This document shows positions 1 through 9,013 of a DNA stretch of 64,000 nucleotides, piece after piece. The first letter of the stretch is position 1; each line of letters begins with the position of its first letter. Under the pieces are notes generated by a model. It was not told the origin of the DNA. It was given only the letters and a program-made list of their open reading frames with translations, and searched no databases. Position numbers and translations under genes: made by a program. The stretch lies in NCBI GenBank assembly GCA_947090765.1, contig OX352322.1:1383501-1447500 (forward strand), read 5' to 3'. Source of the DNA: Pseudomonas sp. MM223. Its GTDB lineage: Bacteria > Pseudomonadota > Gammaproteobacteria > Pseudomonadales > Pseudomonadaceae.

Positions 1-74
1 GGCTGAGCCAGGGCGCACAGCCGTCTGAGCGCGTTGCTCAGCTGCTGAAGGACGCTGCCAAGGCCGCTGCCTGA
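1..74 (+). CDS. rpsP: 30S ribosomal protein S16, C-terminal fragment
   Basis: The window opens inside this gene. The frame beginning at base 3 reads LSQGAQPSERVAQLLKDAAK and ends at a TGA at 72-74. This is the usual lysine/alanine-rich tail of bacterial S16, a small-subunit assembly protein. The stop lies 5 bases before rimM, and the following genes are trmD and rplS, which is the conserved rpsP-rimM-trmD-rplS operon. Only the last 23 codons are visible, so the identification rests largely on that context. Confidence 0.9.
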   Translation, partial: LSQGAQPSERVAQLLKDAAKAAA

Positions 75-79
75 ACAGT

Positions 80-616
80 ATGAACGCGACGCCAGAAAAG
101 GCTGACGACCTCATCGTCGTTGGCAAGATTTTTTCGGTTCACGGCGTTCGCGGCGAGGTGAAGGTGTATTCCTTTACCGATCCGATTGAAAACCTGTTGG
201 ATTATCCCGGCTGGACGCTTCGGCACGAAGGCAAGGTAAAGCAGGTCGAGCTGGTCAGCGGTCGTGGCTCCCAAAAGGGCCTGGTCGTGAAGTTGAAAGG
301 CCTCGATGATCGTGATGAAGCCCGTCTTCTGAGTGGTTACGAAATCTGCATTGCGCGGAGCCTTTTGCCCAACCTGGCTGCCGACGAGTACTACTGGTAC
401 CAGTTGGTAGGTCTGAAGGTCATCAACCAGGACGAACAACTGTTCGGCAAGGTCGATCACCTGTTGGAGACCGGTGCGAACGATGTAATGGTGGTCAAGC
501 CCTGCGCAGGCAGCCTGGATGATCGCGAGCGTCTGTTGCCCTACACGGCGCAATGCGTGCTCAACGTCGACCTGGAAGCAGGCGTGATGCGGGTTGAATG
601 GGACGCGGACTTCTAA
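80..616 (+). CDS. rimM: Ribosome maturation factor RimM
   Basis: This 178-residue protein assists late maturation of the 30S head and binds ribosomal protein S19. The N-terminal RimM domain (about residues 12-95) opens with VVGKIFSVHGVRGEVKVYSF, the family hallmark. The C-terminal PRC-barrel (about 100-178) contains the aromatic EYYWYQLVGLKV segment. Length and both domains are normal. It sits 5 bases after rpsP and 3 bases before trmD, so it is almost certainly cotranscribed and translationally coupled within the ribosomal operon. Confidence 0.97.
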   Translation: MNATPEKADDLIVVGKIFSVHGVRGEVKVYSFTDPIENLLDYPGWTLRHEGKVKQVELVSGRGSQKGLVVKLKGLDDRDEARLLSGYEICIARSLLPNLAADEYYWYQLVGLKVINQDEQLFGKVDHLLETGANDVMVVKPCAGSLDDRERLLPYTAQCVLNVDLEAGVMRVEWDADF

Positions 617-619
617 ACG

Positions 620-1372
620 ATGGGTAACCTTCGCGTAGACGTCATCACGTTGTTCCCCGAGATGTTCTCGGCCATCACGGAGTACGGCATTACCAGCCGC
701 GCGGTGAAACAGGGGTTGCTTCAGGTGACTTGCTGGAACCCGCGGGACTACACCACAGATCGTCACCACACGGTAGATGATCGGCCGTTTGGCGGTGGTC
801 CGGGCATGGTGATGAAAATCAAGCCTCTGGAAGACGCCCTGGTTAGCGCCAGGCAAGCGACCGGAGCTGCGGCAAAGGTGATCTACCTTTCGCCACAAGG
901 CCGCAAGCTGACTCAGCAGGCGGTCAAAGGCCTGGCCGAACAGGAATCGTTGATCCTGATCGCCGGTCGTTATGAAGGCATCGACGAGCGCTTTATCGAG
1001 GCTCATGTCGATGAGGAGTGGTCGATTGGTGACTATGTGCTTTCCGGTGGCGAGCTGCCGGCCATGGTACTGATCGATGCGGTTACACGGCTGCTGCCCG
1101 GAGCTTTAGGGCATGTGGACTCGGCGGAAGAGGATTCCTTCACCGACGGTCTGCTCGATTGCCCGCACTACACCCGACCTGAGGTGTATGCGGATCAGCG
1201 TGTTCCCGACGTGTTGCTAAGTGGCAACCATGCACATATCCGGCGTTGGAGGATGAAGCAGTCCCTTGGTAGGACCTTCGAACGACGCGCCGATCTTCTG
1301 GAAAGTCGCTCGCTTTCTGGAGAAGAGAAGAAGCTGCTCGAGGAATACCTCCGCGAGCGGGACGATAGTTAA
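620..1372 (+). CDS. trmD: tRNA (guanine-N1)-methyltransferase TrmD
   Basis: This 250-residue SPOUT-fold enzyme methylates G37 of tRNAs that carry a G at position 36, using S-adenosylmethionine, and so prevents +1 frameshifting. Visible motifs are the N-terminal [11 protein letters not shown], the [14 protein letters not shown] loop near residues 54-67, [12 protein letters not shown] (about 114-125) and the knot segment [16 protein letters not shown] (about 134-149). The length is typical. The start is an ATG 3 bases after the rimM stop. rplS follows after 42 bases, completing the conserved operon. Confidence 0.98.
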   Translation: MGNLRVDVITLFPEMFSAITEYGITSRAVKQGLLQVTCWNPRDYTTDRHHTVDDRPFGGGPGMVMKIKPLEDALVSARQATGAAAKVIYLSPQGRKLTQQAVKGLAEQESLILIAGRYEGIDERFIEAHVDEEWSIGDYVLSGGELPAMVLIDAVTRLLPGALGHVDSAEEDSFTDGLLDCPHYTRPEVYADQRVPDVLLSGNHAHIRRWRMKQSLGRTFERRADLLESRSLSGEEKKLLEEYLRERDDS

Positions 1373-1414
1373 ACGTATCGATGGTGGATCGCGTATCCAT
1401 CTTAGGAGCACAGC

Positions 1415-1765
1415 ATGACCAACAAGATCATCCAGCAGCTCGAAGCCGAGCAGATGAGCAAGGAAATCCCGACCTTCGCACCAGGCGACACCGTTGTCGT
1501 TCAGGTTAAAGTGAAGGAAGGTGAGCGTTCCCGTCTGCAGGCGTTCGAAGGCGTTGTTATCGCCAAGCGTAACCGCGGTCTGAACAGCGCCTTCACCGTG
1601 CGCAAGATCTCCAGCGGCGTTGGCGTAGAGCGTACCTTCCAGACCTACAGCCCGCAAATCGACAGCCTGGCCGTGAAACGTCGTGGTGACGTGCGTAAAG
1701 CCAAGCTGTACTACCTGCGCGACCTGTCCGGCAAAGCCGCTCGCATCAAGGAAAAACTGTCCTGA
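1415..1765 (+). CDS. rplS: 50S ribosomal protein L19
   Basis: This 116-residue large-subunit protein lies at the 30S-50S interface. The sequence contains the family core [20 protein letters not shown] and the conserved [20 protein letters not shown] region. It ends in a basic tail. It is preceded by TTAGGAGCACAGC, a good Shine-Dalgarno at a normal distance. It is the last gene of the operon: a strong intrinsic terminator follows 37 bases after its stop. Confidence 0.98.
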   Translation: MTNKIIQQLEAEQMSKEIPTFAPGDTVVVQVKVKEGERSRLQAFEGVVIAKRNRGLNSAFTVRKISSGVGVERTFQTYSPQIDSLAVKRRGDVRKAKLYYLRDLSGKAARIKEKLS

Positions 1766-1801
1766 GTACAGTTTGCCCGGTGGCCAAGGCCGCCTAGCGA
1801 G

Positions 1802-1829
1802 AAAAAAGCAGCCTTCGGGCTGCTTTTTT
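1802..1829 (+). terminator. Intrinsic terminator of the rpsP-rimM-trmD-rplS operon
   Basis: A perfect stem, GCAGCC-TTCG-GGCTGC, carries a UUCG tetraloop and is flanked by six A and six T residues. This is a textbook rho-independent terminator. The A/T symmetry means it could also work on the opposite strand, although no minus-strand gene ends here. Confidence 0.95.
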
Positions 1830-1859
1830 GCGTTTTGAACCCCCGAAGATGTGATTGCC

Positions 1860-2267
1860 ATGACTACCCGAGACCAGGAAATCCAGCGCCGCACCGAGTT
1901 GTCGGTGACCCGCGTGACCAAGGCGGTGTTCCCCAACACCACCAACCACCACAACACCCTGTTCGGCGGCACCGCCCTGGCCTGGATGGACGAAGTATCG
2001 TTCATCGCCGCCACGCGCTTCTGCCGCCTGCCGTTGGTGACCGTGTCCACCGACCGTATCGACTTCAAGCACCCGATCCCGGCAGGCTCGATCGTCGAGT
2101 TGGTGGGCTCGGTGATCAAGGTCGGCAATACCAGCCTGCAGGTGCAGGTGGACGTGTTTGTCGAGAACATGTACCTGGACGGCCGCGAGCGAGCGATTCA
2201 CGGTGTCTTCAGCTTCGTCGCCATCGACGAGGACAAGCGCCCGGTACCGGTGCTGCCAGGCGCCTGA
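1860..2267 (+). CDS. Acyl-CoA thioesterase, hotdog fold (YciA-like)
   Basis: This 135-residue protein is a single hotdog domain of the acyl-CoA hydrolase (YciA/BACH) type, which cleaves acyl-CoA thioesters in the cytoplasm. The diagnostic helix region NTLFGGTALAWMDEVSFIAA lies around residues 30-49, followed by STDRIDFKHPIPAGSIVEL. An in-frame GTG nine bases upstream (1851) is possible. The ATG at 1860 is preferred because its protein starts like the family (MTTRDQEI) and the weak GAAG element is better spaced from it. It lies just after the rplS terminator. Substrate chain length cannot be told from sequence. Confidence 0.85.
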   Translation: MTTRDQEIQRRTELSVTRVTKAVFPNTTNHHNTLFGGTALAWMDEVSFIAATRFCRLPLVTVSTDRIDFKHPIPAGSIVELVGSVIKVGNTSLQVQVDVFVENMYLDGRERAIHGVFSFVAIDEDKRPVPVLPGA

Positions 2268-2270
2268 CCA

Positions 2271-4076
2271 TCAAGGTTCCGGCGCTGGCTCGATCAGTGC
2301 AACCAAGGTCCACCCCGGTTGCGGCTGCAACGGGTTGTCGGGGCTGGCTACATGCACCCAGCCATGCCCATCCCGAGCAAACAGCAGGTGTGCGCGTTCG
2401 CCATGCAGGGCCTGGTAGGCGTCCCAGTCAAAGCCTTCGGTCAGGTTGGTGCTGTACAGCTCGGCGCCCTGATGCAAGCGGTTGGCCAGTTGCAGGTACG
2501 TCATTGCGCTGGCCCCCAGCAAGTGCCCGCGGTGCTCTTCGGCTGCCCGATGCTTGTCGCTGCGCTGTTTCTCCAGGCCGCTGGCCAGCACGAACAGCCG
2601 GCCGTGGCCGAAGTCATGGCGAAACCTTGCGCAGGCCAGGGCATTGATTTCGCCAGCGGGCGACAGGCCAAGCAAGTGCCCGAGCCCGACCAGGTCCAGG
2701 TGGGCGTCGGCATGCTGCGAGGCGGGGTTGCCAAAATAAGTGGGTAGCCCGTCCATGCGCGCGGCGCGAATGTTTTCCCAGCTGGAATCCGTCAGCAAAA
2801 CCCGGCAGCCCAATTGTTGCAGGGCTTTGGCGATGGCCCGGGCCGGCCCGTTGGCACCCACGATGAGAAACCCGCTGGGTGCCGGTTCGGCGACTTTCAG
2901 CAGGCGTGCCAGCGGCCTGGCCGTGGCACTTTGCAGTACCACTGTGCCGATGATCACGGCAAAGGTCAGCGGCACCAGCAGCAAGGCGTCCTGATGGCCG
3001 GCCTGGTGCAGGCGAATGGCGAAAATCGCCGAAACGGCCGCGGCAACGATGCCACGTGGCGCAATCCAGGCCAGCAACGCGCGCTCCCGCCAGCTGAGTG
3101 TCGAGCCCAGTGTGGCCAGCCATACGTTGAGCGGGCGTGCCAGCAACTGGATCACCAGCAGCAGTGCCAGTACTGCCGGGCCCAGCCCCAGCAGAGCATG
3201 CAGGTCAAGGCGCGCAGCCAGCAGGATGAACAGGCCGGAAATCAGCAACACGCTGAGGTTTTCCTTGAAGTGCAGGATTTGCCGCACATCGACCCCACGC
3301 ATGTTGGCCAGCCACATCCCCATCACGGTCACCGCCAGCAGCCCGGATTCGTGCATGATCTGGTTGGCGGCAATGAAAATACCCAGCACTGCCGCCAGTG
3401 ATGCGAGGTTGTGCAGGTACTCCGGTAGCCACTGCTCGCGCATGATCTGCCCCAGCAGCCACCCACCGGCCGCGCCCAGGGCGGTGCCGCAAAAAATGAC
3501 CCCGGCAAAGGTGGTCAGGCTCTGGCTCAGGCCGTTGCCGTCGGCGCTGGCGATGATGAAGCTGTACACCACCACGGCGAGCAGCGCGCCGATCGGGTCG
3601 ATCATGATCCCTTCCCAGCGCAGGATATTGGCGATGGTCGACTTTGGCCGCACCACGCGCAGCATGGGCACGATCACCGTGGGGCCGGTCACCAGGGTCA
3701 AGGTGCCGAACAGGATCGACAGCGGCCAGTCGAACCCGAGCAGCCAGTGGGTCGCCAGGGCGATTACCAGCCAGGTGACCAATGCGCCCACGGTGACCAG
3801 GCGATGCACCACGCTGCCGATTTCGCGCCACTGCGACAGGTGCAGGGTCAGGCTGCCTTCGAACAGGATCAGCGCCACTGCCAGCGACACCAGCGGCATC
3901 AGCAACGGGCCGAACAGCGCCTCGGGGTCAAGCCAGCCCAGTGCCGGGCCAGCGATGATCCCGGCCAGCAGCAGAAACAGGATCGCCGGTAGTTTCAGGC
4001 GCCAGGCCAGCCATTGGCAGGCAAGCGCGGCGGCACCGATACCGCCGACGCTGAGAAGTATCTGCTCTTCGCTCAT
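2271..4076 (-). CDS. CPA1-type sodium/potassium:proton antiporter with a cytosolic nucleotide-binding domain
   Basis: This 601-residue inner-membrane protein has roughly twelve hydrophobic segments over residues 1-395, then a Rossmann-type RCK/TrkA-N domain starting at GFLIVGANGPARAIAKAL. A C-terminal soluble part of about 200 residues ends the protein. The membrane part shows LILFEGSLTL, GPTVIVPMLR and EGIMIDPIGALLAVVVY, matching the Na+/H+ exchanger core with its conserved Asp. It would exchange monovalent cations for protons, gated by a bound nucleotide. The start has GGGAG six bases upstream. It converges with the thioesterase gene, with a 3-base gap. The transported ion is not determinable. 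Confidence 0.87.
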   Translation of the reverse strand: MSEEQILLSVGGIGAAALACQWLAWRLKLPAILFLLLAGIIAGPALGWLDPEALFGPLLMPLVSLAVALILFEGSLTLHLSQWREIGSVVHRLVTVGALVTWLVIALATHWLLGFDWPLSILFGTLTLVTGPTVIVPMLRVVRPKSTIANILRWEGIMIDPIGALLAVVVYSFIIASADGNGLSQSLTTFAGVIFCGTALGAAGGWLLGQIMREQWLPEYLHNLASLAAVLGIFIAANQIMHESGLLAVTVMGMWLANMRGVDVRQILHFKENLSVLLISGLFILLAARLDLHALLGLGPAVLALLLVIQLLARPLNVWLATLGSTLSWRERALLAWIAPRGIVAAAVSAIFAIRLHQAGHQDALLLVPLTFAVIIGTVVLQSATARPLARLLKVAEPAPSGFLIVGANGPARAIAKALQQLGCRVLLTDSSWENIRAARMDGLPTYFGNPASQHADAHLDLVGLGHLLGLSPAGEINALACARFRHDFGHGRLFVLASGLEKQRSDKHRAAEEHRGHLLGASAMTYLQLANRLHQGAELYSTNLTEGFDWDAYQALHGERAHLLFARDGHGWVHVASPDNPLQPQPGWTLVALIEPAPEP

Positions 4077-4144
4077 ATGGGCTCCCTATGCCTGCAGTGT
4101 TATGAAAGACTAAGCGCCAATTCGCCGTTTGCCACCGAGTTTTC

Positions 4145-5041
4145 ATGCCCGCCCTCGACCACCCCCTGATCGACCAGTTTCTTGATGCCCTGTGGCTTGA
4201 AAAAGGCCTGTCCGACAACACCCGCGTGTCCTATCGCAGCGACCTGGCATTGTTCAATGGCTGGCTGCAGGAGCATTCGGTTTCCCTGCCCGACGCCGGC
4301 CGTGACCTGATCCTCGACCACCTGGCCTGGCGCCTCGACCAGGGCTACAAGCCACGCTCCACGGCGCGCTTTCTGTCTGGCTTGCGCGGTTTCTTCCGTT
4401 ACCTGCTGCGGGAAAAGCTGGTGGCAGTAGACCCGACCTTGCAGGTCGACATGCCGCAACTGGGCAAGCCGCTGCCCAAGTCGCTGTCCGAAGCTGACGT
4501 TGAAGCCTTGCTGCAGGCCCCGGACCTGGGCGAAGCCATTGGCCAGCGCGACCGCGCCATGCTCGAAGTGCTCTACGCCTGCGGGCTGCGCGTCACCGAG
4601 CTGGTCAGCCTGACCCTCGATCAGGTCAACCTGCGCCAAGGTGTGCTGCGGGTGATGGGCAAGGGCAGCAAGGAGCGCCTGGTACCCATGGGCGAAGAGG
4701 CAGTGGTGTGGCTAGAGCGTTACCAGCGCGATGGCCGCGCCGAGTTGCTGAATGGCCGCCCCAGCGACGTGTTGTTCCCCAGCCAGCGCGGCGAACAGAT
4801 GACCCGCCAGACCTTCTGGCACCGTATCAAGCACCATGCCCGGGTGGCAGGTATCGACAAACCGCTGTCGCCACACACGCTGCGCCATGCGTTCGCCACC
4901 CACCTGCTCAACCATGGCGCCGACCTGCGCGTGGTGCAGATGCTGCTTGGCCACAGCGACCTGTCGACCACCCAGATCTACACCCACGTTGCCAAGGCCC
5001 GCCTGCAGCAGCTGCACGCACAGCACCACCCGCGTGGATGA
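4145..5041 (+). CDS. xerD: Site-specific tyrosine recombinase XerD
   Basis: This 298-residue recombinase resolves chromosome dimers at dif together with XerC and FtsK. The N-terminal SAM-like DNA-binding domain spans residues 1-100. The catalytic domain shows the full set of active-site residues: R149 (in CGLRVTEL), K173 (in GKGSKERL), H244 and R247 (in HTLRHAF), H270 (in LLGHSDLSTT) and the nucleophile Y279. Length matches XerD. It is followed by dsbC and hom, the common pseudomonad order, which supports xerD over a mobile-element integrase. Confidence 0.96.
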   Translation: MPALDHPLIDQFLDALWLEKGLSDNTRVSYRSDLALFNGWLQEHSVSLPDAGRDLILDHLAWRLDQGYKPRSTARFLSGLRGFFRYLLREKLVAVDPTLQVDMPQLGKPLPKSLSEADVEALLQAPDLGEAIGQRDRAMLEVLYACGLRVTELVSLTLDQVNLRQGVLRVMGKGSKERLVPMGEEAVVWLERYQRDGRAELLNGRPSDVLFPSQRGEQMTRQTFWHRIKHHARVAGIDKPLSPHTLRHAFATHLLNHGADLRVVQMLLGHSDLSTTQIYTHVAKARLQQLHAQHHPRG

Positions 5042-5194
5042 ATGTTTTTCATGTTCCGCCGACTGGTCCTTGCAAGGCCCTTCACTGGTGGTGTGATGTG
5101 GTAGGCTTGGGCGGTTTGCACCAAGGGCTGCACGGCCACCGCGTATTTTCCGCAGGTGGCACCCTCCGGCCCCTGTCCGCCTTCAGGAGTTCCC

Positions 5195-5938
5195 ATGCGC
5201 GTGACCCAGTTTTTCGCCGCCGCCGCGTTGGCGCTGGCCAGTACCTTTGCCGTTGCCGCGGCAACCGATAGCAATGCAGTGGCCGAGCAGGCCATCCGCA
5301 AATCGCTGCAGAACCTCGAACTGGAAGTGCCCGTCGAAAGCGTGGCCAGCAGCCCGCTGAACGGCCTGTATGAAGTCAAGCTGCAGGGCGGCCGCGTGCT
5401 GTACGCCAGCGCCGACGGCCAGTTCGTGATGCAGGGCTACCTGTTCCAGATCCAGGACGGCAAGCCGGTCAACCTCACCGAAAAAACCGAGCGTCTGGGC
5501 GTCGCCAAGCTCATCAACGGCATTCCAGCCGCCGAGATGGTGGTTTATCCTGCCAAGGGCGAGACCAAGTCGCACATCACCGTGTTCACCGATACCACCT
5601 GCCCGTACTGCCACAAGCTGCACGCCGAAGTGCCCGAGCTGAACCGTCGCGGTATCGAAGTGCGCTATGTCGCCTTCCCGCGCCAGGGGCTCGGCTCGCC
5701 GGGCGACCAGCAGCTGCAGGCGGTCTGGTGCTCCAGTGATCGTCGTGGGGCGATGGACAAGATGGTCGAAGGTGAAGAAATCAAGGCCGCCAAGTGCGCC
5801 AACCCGGTCAGCAAGCAGTTCCAGCTGGGCCAGTCGATTGGCGTCAACGGCACGCCGGCCATCGTCCTCGAAAGCGGCCAGGTCATTCCGGGCTACCAGC
5901 CGGCACCGCAGGTCGCCAAACTGGCACTTGCCAAGTAA
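5195..5938 (+). CDS. dsbC: Thiol:disulfide interchange protein DsbC
   Basis: This 247-residue periplasmic disulfide isomerase has a Sec signal peptide (about residues 1-22, MRVTQFFAAAALALASTFAV). A dimerisation domain (about 25-85) is followed by a thioredoxin-fold domain carrying the redox-active CPYC at 136-139. The cis-proline loop GVNGTPAIVL lies near the C-terminus. The ATG at 5195 is chosen over upstream codons because it follows an AGGAG and begins the signal peptide. It reshuffles wrong disulfides in exported proteins, kept reduced by DsbD (not in this window). Confidence 0.96.
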   Translation: MRVTQFFAAAALALASTFAVAAATDSNAVAEQAIRKSLQNLELEVPVESVASSPLNGLYEVKLQGGRVLYASADGQFVMQGYLFQIQDGKPVNLTEKTERLGVAKLINGIPAAEMVVYPAKGETKSHITVFTDTTCPYCHKLHAEVPELNRRGIEVRYVAFPRQGLGSPGDQQLQAVWCSSDRRGAMDKMVEGEEIKAAKCANPVSKQFQLGQSIGVNGTPAIVLESGQVIPGYQPAPQVAKLALAK

Positions 5939-6021
5939 TCCAATTCAGTACGCCGTCGTCATGGGGTGACGGCATGTTTCACGGTCGGCGAAGGTGTCGG
6001 CCGTTCAATGGGGAGTTCACA

Positions 6022-7326
6022 GTGAAACCGGTCAAAGTAGGCATCTGTGGGTTGGGGACCGTCGGTGGCGGAACCTTCAATGTACTTCAGCGCAACGCCG
6101 AGGAGATTGCCCGCCGTGCCGGGCGCGGTATTGAAGTGGCACAGATCGCCATGCGCTCGCAGAACCCGAACTGCCAGATTACCGGTACCCCCATTACCGC
6201 TGACGTGTTCGAAGTTGCGAGCAACCCGGAGATCGATATTGTCATCGAGCTGATCGGTGGCTACACCATCGCCCGCGACCTGGTGCTCAAGGCGATCGAA
6301 AACGGCAAGCATGTGGTCACCGCCAACAAGGCGCTGATTGCCGTGCACGGTAACGAAATTTTTGCCAAGGCCCGCGAGAAGGGCGTGATCGTTGCCTTCG
6401 AAGCGGCCGTGGCGGGTGGCATCCCGGTGATCAAGGCCATCCGCGAAGGCCTGTCGGCCAACCGCATCAACTGGCTGGCCGGCATCATCAACGGCACCGG
6501 CAACTTCATCCTCACCGAAATGCGTGAGAAGGGCCGTGCCTTCCCGGACGTGCTGGCCGAAGCCCAGGCGCTGGGTTACGCCGAAGCCGACCCGACCTTC
6601 GACGTCGAGGGCATCGACGCTGCGCACAAGCTGACCATCCTGGCCTCCATCGCTTTCGGCATTCCGTTGCAGTTCGACAAGGCCTATACCGAAGGCATCA
6701 CCCAGCTGACCACCGCTGATGTGAACTATGCCGAGGCCCTGGGCTACCGCATCAAGCACCTGGGCGTGGCGCGTCGCACCGCCGAAGGCATCGAGTTGCG
6801 CGTGCACCCGACGCTGATCCCGGCCGACCGCCTGATCGCCAACGTCAATGGTGTAATGAACGCCGTCATGGTCAACGGTGACGCTGCCGGTTCCACCCTG
6901 TACTACGGTGCTGGCGCCGGCATGGAGCCTACCGCTTCGTCGGTGGTCGGCGACCTGGTCGACGTGGTCCGTGCCATGACCTCCGACCCGGAAAACCGCG
7001 TGCCGCACCTGGCGTTCCAGCCAGACTCGCTGTCGGCCCACCCGATCCTGCCGATCGAAGCCTGCGAAAGTGCCTACTACCTGCGCATCCAGGCCAAGGA
7101 TCACCCGGGCGTTCTGGCCCAGGTGGCCAGCATCCTGTCGGAGCGCGGCATCAACATCGAGTCGATCATGCAGAAGGAAGCCGAGGAGCAGGACGGCCTG
7201 GTGCCGATGATCCTGCTGACCCATGGCGTGGTCGAGCAGCGTATCAACGATGCCATCGTCGCCCTGGAAGCCCTGCAGGATGTGGTCGGCAAGGTCGTGC
7301 GCATCCGCGTCGAACAGCTCAACTAA
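6022..7326 (+). CDS. hom: Homoserine dehydrogenase
   Basis: This 434-residue enzyme reduces aspartate semialdehyde to homoserine, the branch point to threonine and methionine. The N-terminal Rossmann motif GICGLGTVGGG lies at about residues 7-17. The catalytic domain contains GIINGTGNFILTEM and the EADPTFDVEGIDAAHKL signature. A C-terminal ACT domain (about 350-425, starting LRIQAKDHPGVLAQV) provides threonine feedback. The start is a GTG at 6022, preceded by GGGAG and giving the normal family length. Frames opening further upstream add unrelated sequence. thrC follows after 60 bases. Confidence 0.97.
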   Translation: MKPVKVGICGLGTVGGGTFNVLQRNAEEIARRAGRGIEVAQIAMRSQNPNCQITGTPITADVFEVASNPEIDIVIELIGGYTIARDLVLKAIENGKHVVTANKALIAVHGNEIFAKAREKGVIVAFEAAVAGGIPVIKAIREGLSANRINWLAGIINGTGNFILTEMREKGRAFPDVLAEAQALGYAEADPTFDVEGIDAAHKLTILASIAFGIPLQFDKAYTEGITQLTTADVNYAEALGYRIKHLGVARRTAEGIELRVHPTLIPADRLIANVNGVMNAVMVNGDAAGSTLYYGAGAGMEPTASSVVGDLVDVVRAMTSDPENRVPHLAFQPDSLSAHPILPIEACESAYYLRIQAKDHPGVLAQVASILSERGINIESIMQKEAEEQDGLVPMILLTHGVVEQRINDAIVALEALQDVVGKVVRIRVEQLN

Positions 7327-7386
7327 CAAACGAGTGCCGTCGGGCCGCCAGTGCGGCCCCGGCCCCAGCATCGAAGGTTTGCATCC

Positions 7387-8796
7387 ATGCGCTATATCAG
7401 TACCCGCGGCCAGGCACCGGCCCTGAATTTCGAAGACGTGCTGCTGGCTGGCCTGGCCAGTGACGGTGGCCTGTACGTGCCCGAGAACCTGCCACGTTTC
7501 ACCCAGGAAGAAATCGCCTCCTGGGCTGGCCTGCCATACCACGAGCTGGCCTTCCGCGTGATGCGCCCGTTCGTTGAAGGCAGCATCGCCGACGCCGACT
7601 TCAAGAAAATCCTCGAAGAAACCTACGGCGAGTTCGCCCACGCTGCGGTCGCCCCGCTGCGTCAGCTGAACAGCAACGAGTGGGTGCTGGAGCTGTTCCA
7701 CGGCCCGACCCTGGCGTTCAAGGACTTCGCGCTGCAGCTGCTCGGTCGCCTGCTCGACCACGTGCTGGCCAAGCGCAACGAGCGCGTGGTGATCGTTGGC
7801 GCCACCAGCGGTGACACCGGCTCCGCCGCCATCGAAGGCTGCCGCCGTTGCGACAACGTCGACATCTTCATCCTGCACCCGCACCAGCGCGTGTCGGAAG
7901 TGCAGCGTCGCCAGATGACTACCATCTTCGGCGACAACATCCACAACATCGCCATCGAAGGCAACTTCGATGACTGCCAGGAAATGGTCAAGGCCAGCTT
8001 CGCCGACCAGTCGTTCCTCAAGGGCACCCGCCTGGTGGCAGTCAACTCGATCAACTGGGCGCGCATCATGGCCCAGATCGTCTACTACTTCCACGCAGCC
8101 CTGCAGTTGGGCGGCCCGGCGCGTTCGGTGGCGTTCTCGGTACCCACCGGCAACTTCGGCGACATCTTCGCCGGCTACCTGGCGCGCAACATGGGCCTGC
8201 CGGTCAGCCAGCTGATCGTCGCCACCAACCGCAACGACATCCTGCACCGCTTCATGAGCGGCAACCAGTACGTCAAGGACACCCTGCACGCGACCCTGTC
8301 GCCGTCGATGGACATCATGGTCTCGTCCAACTTCGAGCGCCTGCTGTTCGACCTGCACGGTCGCAACGGTGCCGCCATTGCCGAGTTGATGGCCAACTTC
8401 AAGCAAGGTGGCGGCTTCAGCGTCGAGCAAGACCGCTGGACCGAAGCCCGCAAGCTGTTCGACTCGCTGGCTGTCAGCGATGAGCAAACCTGCGAGACCA
8501 TTGCCGAAGTCTTCGCCGCCACCGGTGAGGTGCTCGACCCGCACACCGCGATTGGCGTCAAGGCTGCCCGCGAGTGCCGCCGTAGCCTGGACACGCCGAT
8601 GGTGGTGCTGGGTACCGCGCACCCGGTCAAGTTCCCGGAAGCCGTGGAAAAGGCGGGCGTAGGCAAGGCGCTGGAGCTGCCGGCGCACCTCAGCGACCTG
8701 TTCAGCCGTGAAGAGCGTTGCACGGTGCTGGCCAATGACCTGAAAGCAGTGCAGGACTTTGTCAGCCAGCACGGCAACCGCGGCAAGCCCCTGTAA
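7387..8796 (+). CDS. thrC: Threonine synthase
   Basis: This 469-residue PLP enzyme converts O-phosphohomoserine to threonine. The PLP lysine is K112 in GPTLAFKDFALQ. The phosphate-binding loop ATSGDTGSAAIEG and the VPTGNFGDIFAGY segment are also clear. It is the longer threonine-synthase class found in proteobacteria and fungi. The ATG at 7387 starts the conserved MRYISTRGQAP N-terminus. It forms an operon with hom, and a REP pair follows the stop. The kinase and phosphorylation steps of the pathway are elsewhere. Confidence 0.97.
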   Translation: MRYISTRGQAPALNFEDVLLAGLASDGGLYVPENLPRFTQEEIASWAGLPYHELAFRVMRPFVEGSIADADFKKILEETYGEFAHAAVAPLRQLNSNEWVLELFHGPTLAFKDFALQLLGRLLDHVLAKRNERVVIVGATSGDTGSAAIEGCRRCDNVDIFILHPHQRVSEVQRRQMTTIFGDNIHNIAIEGNFDDCQEMVKASFADQSFLKGTRLVAVNSINWARIMAQIVYYFHAALQLGGPARSVAFSVPTGNFGDIFAGYLARNMGLPVSQLIVATNRNDILHRFMSGNQYVKDTLHATLSPSMDIMVSSNFERLLFDLHGRNGAAIAELMANFKQGGGFSVEQDRWTEARKLFDSLAVSDEQTCETIAEVFAATGEVLDPHTAIGVKAARECRRSLDTPMVVLGTAHPVKFPEAVEKAGVGKALELPAHLSDLFSREERCTVLANDLKAVQDFVSQHGNRGKPL

Positions 8797-8810
8797 CGGC
8801 GTTGTCTTCT

Positions 8811-8915
8811 GGGGCTGCTCTGCAGCCCTTTCGCGACACAAGGCCGCTCCCACAAGAGAATGCAATCCTCCTATGGGAGCGGCCTTGTGTCGCGAAAGGG
8901 CCGCAAAGCGGCCCC
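8811..8915. repeat. Paired inverted REP element (AAGGCCGCTCCCAC family)
   Basis: Two copies of a roughly 40-base REP sequence face each other. The left copy contains TTTCGCGACACAAGGCCGCT and the right copy is its reverse complement, with about 25 bases between. Each arm ends in its own small GC hairpin. It lies just after thrC and may protect the mRNA 3' end or act as a RAYT target. Confidence 0.93.
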
Positions 8916-9013
8916 AAAATCTCAGCATTCTCCCTTAGATGCTTCAGAAATATCCTATTCGGCCTGCCGAGCCGCAAGCCTAGATTAGCCGGTCCTCCCA
9001 CCAGGAGCGGCTC

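Noticed and set aside
4145..5041. Tyrosine recombinase as evidence of a mobile island
   Set aside because: Length, catalytic residues and the xerD-dsbC-hom context identify housekeeping XerD; no attachment-site repeats are visible.
5959..8928. Very long open frame on the minus strand (989 codons) opposite hom and thrC
   Set aside because: It is an antisense shadow of two clear enzymes. GC-rich pseudomonad genes often leave the opposite frame open; the translation is His/Asp/Val-rich with no domain.
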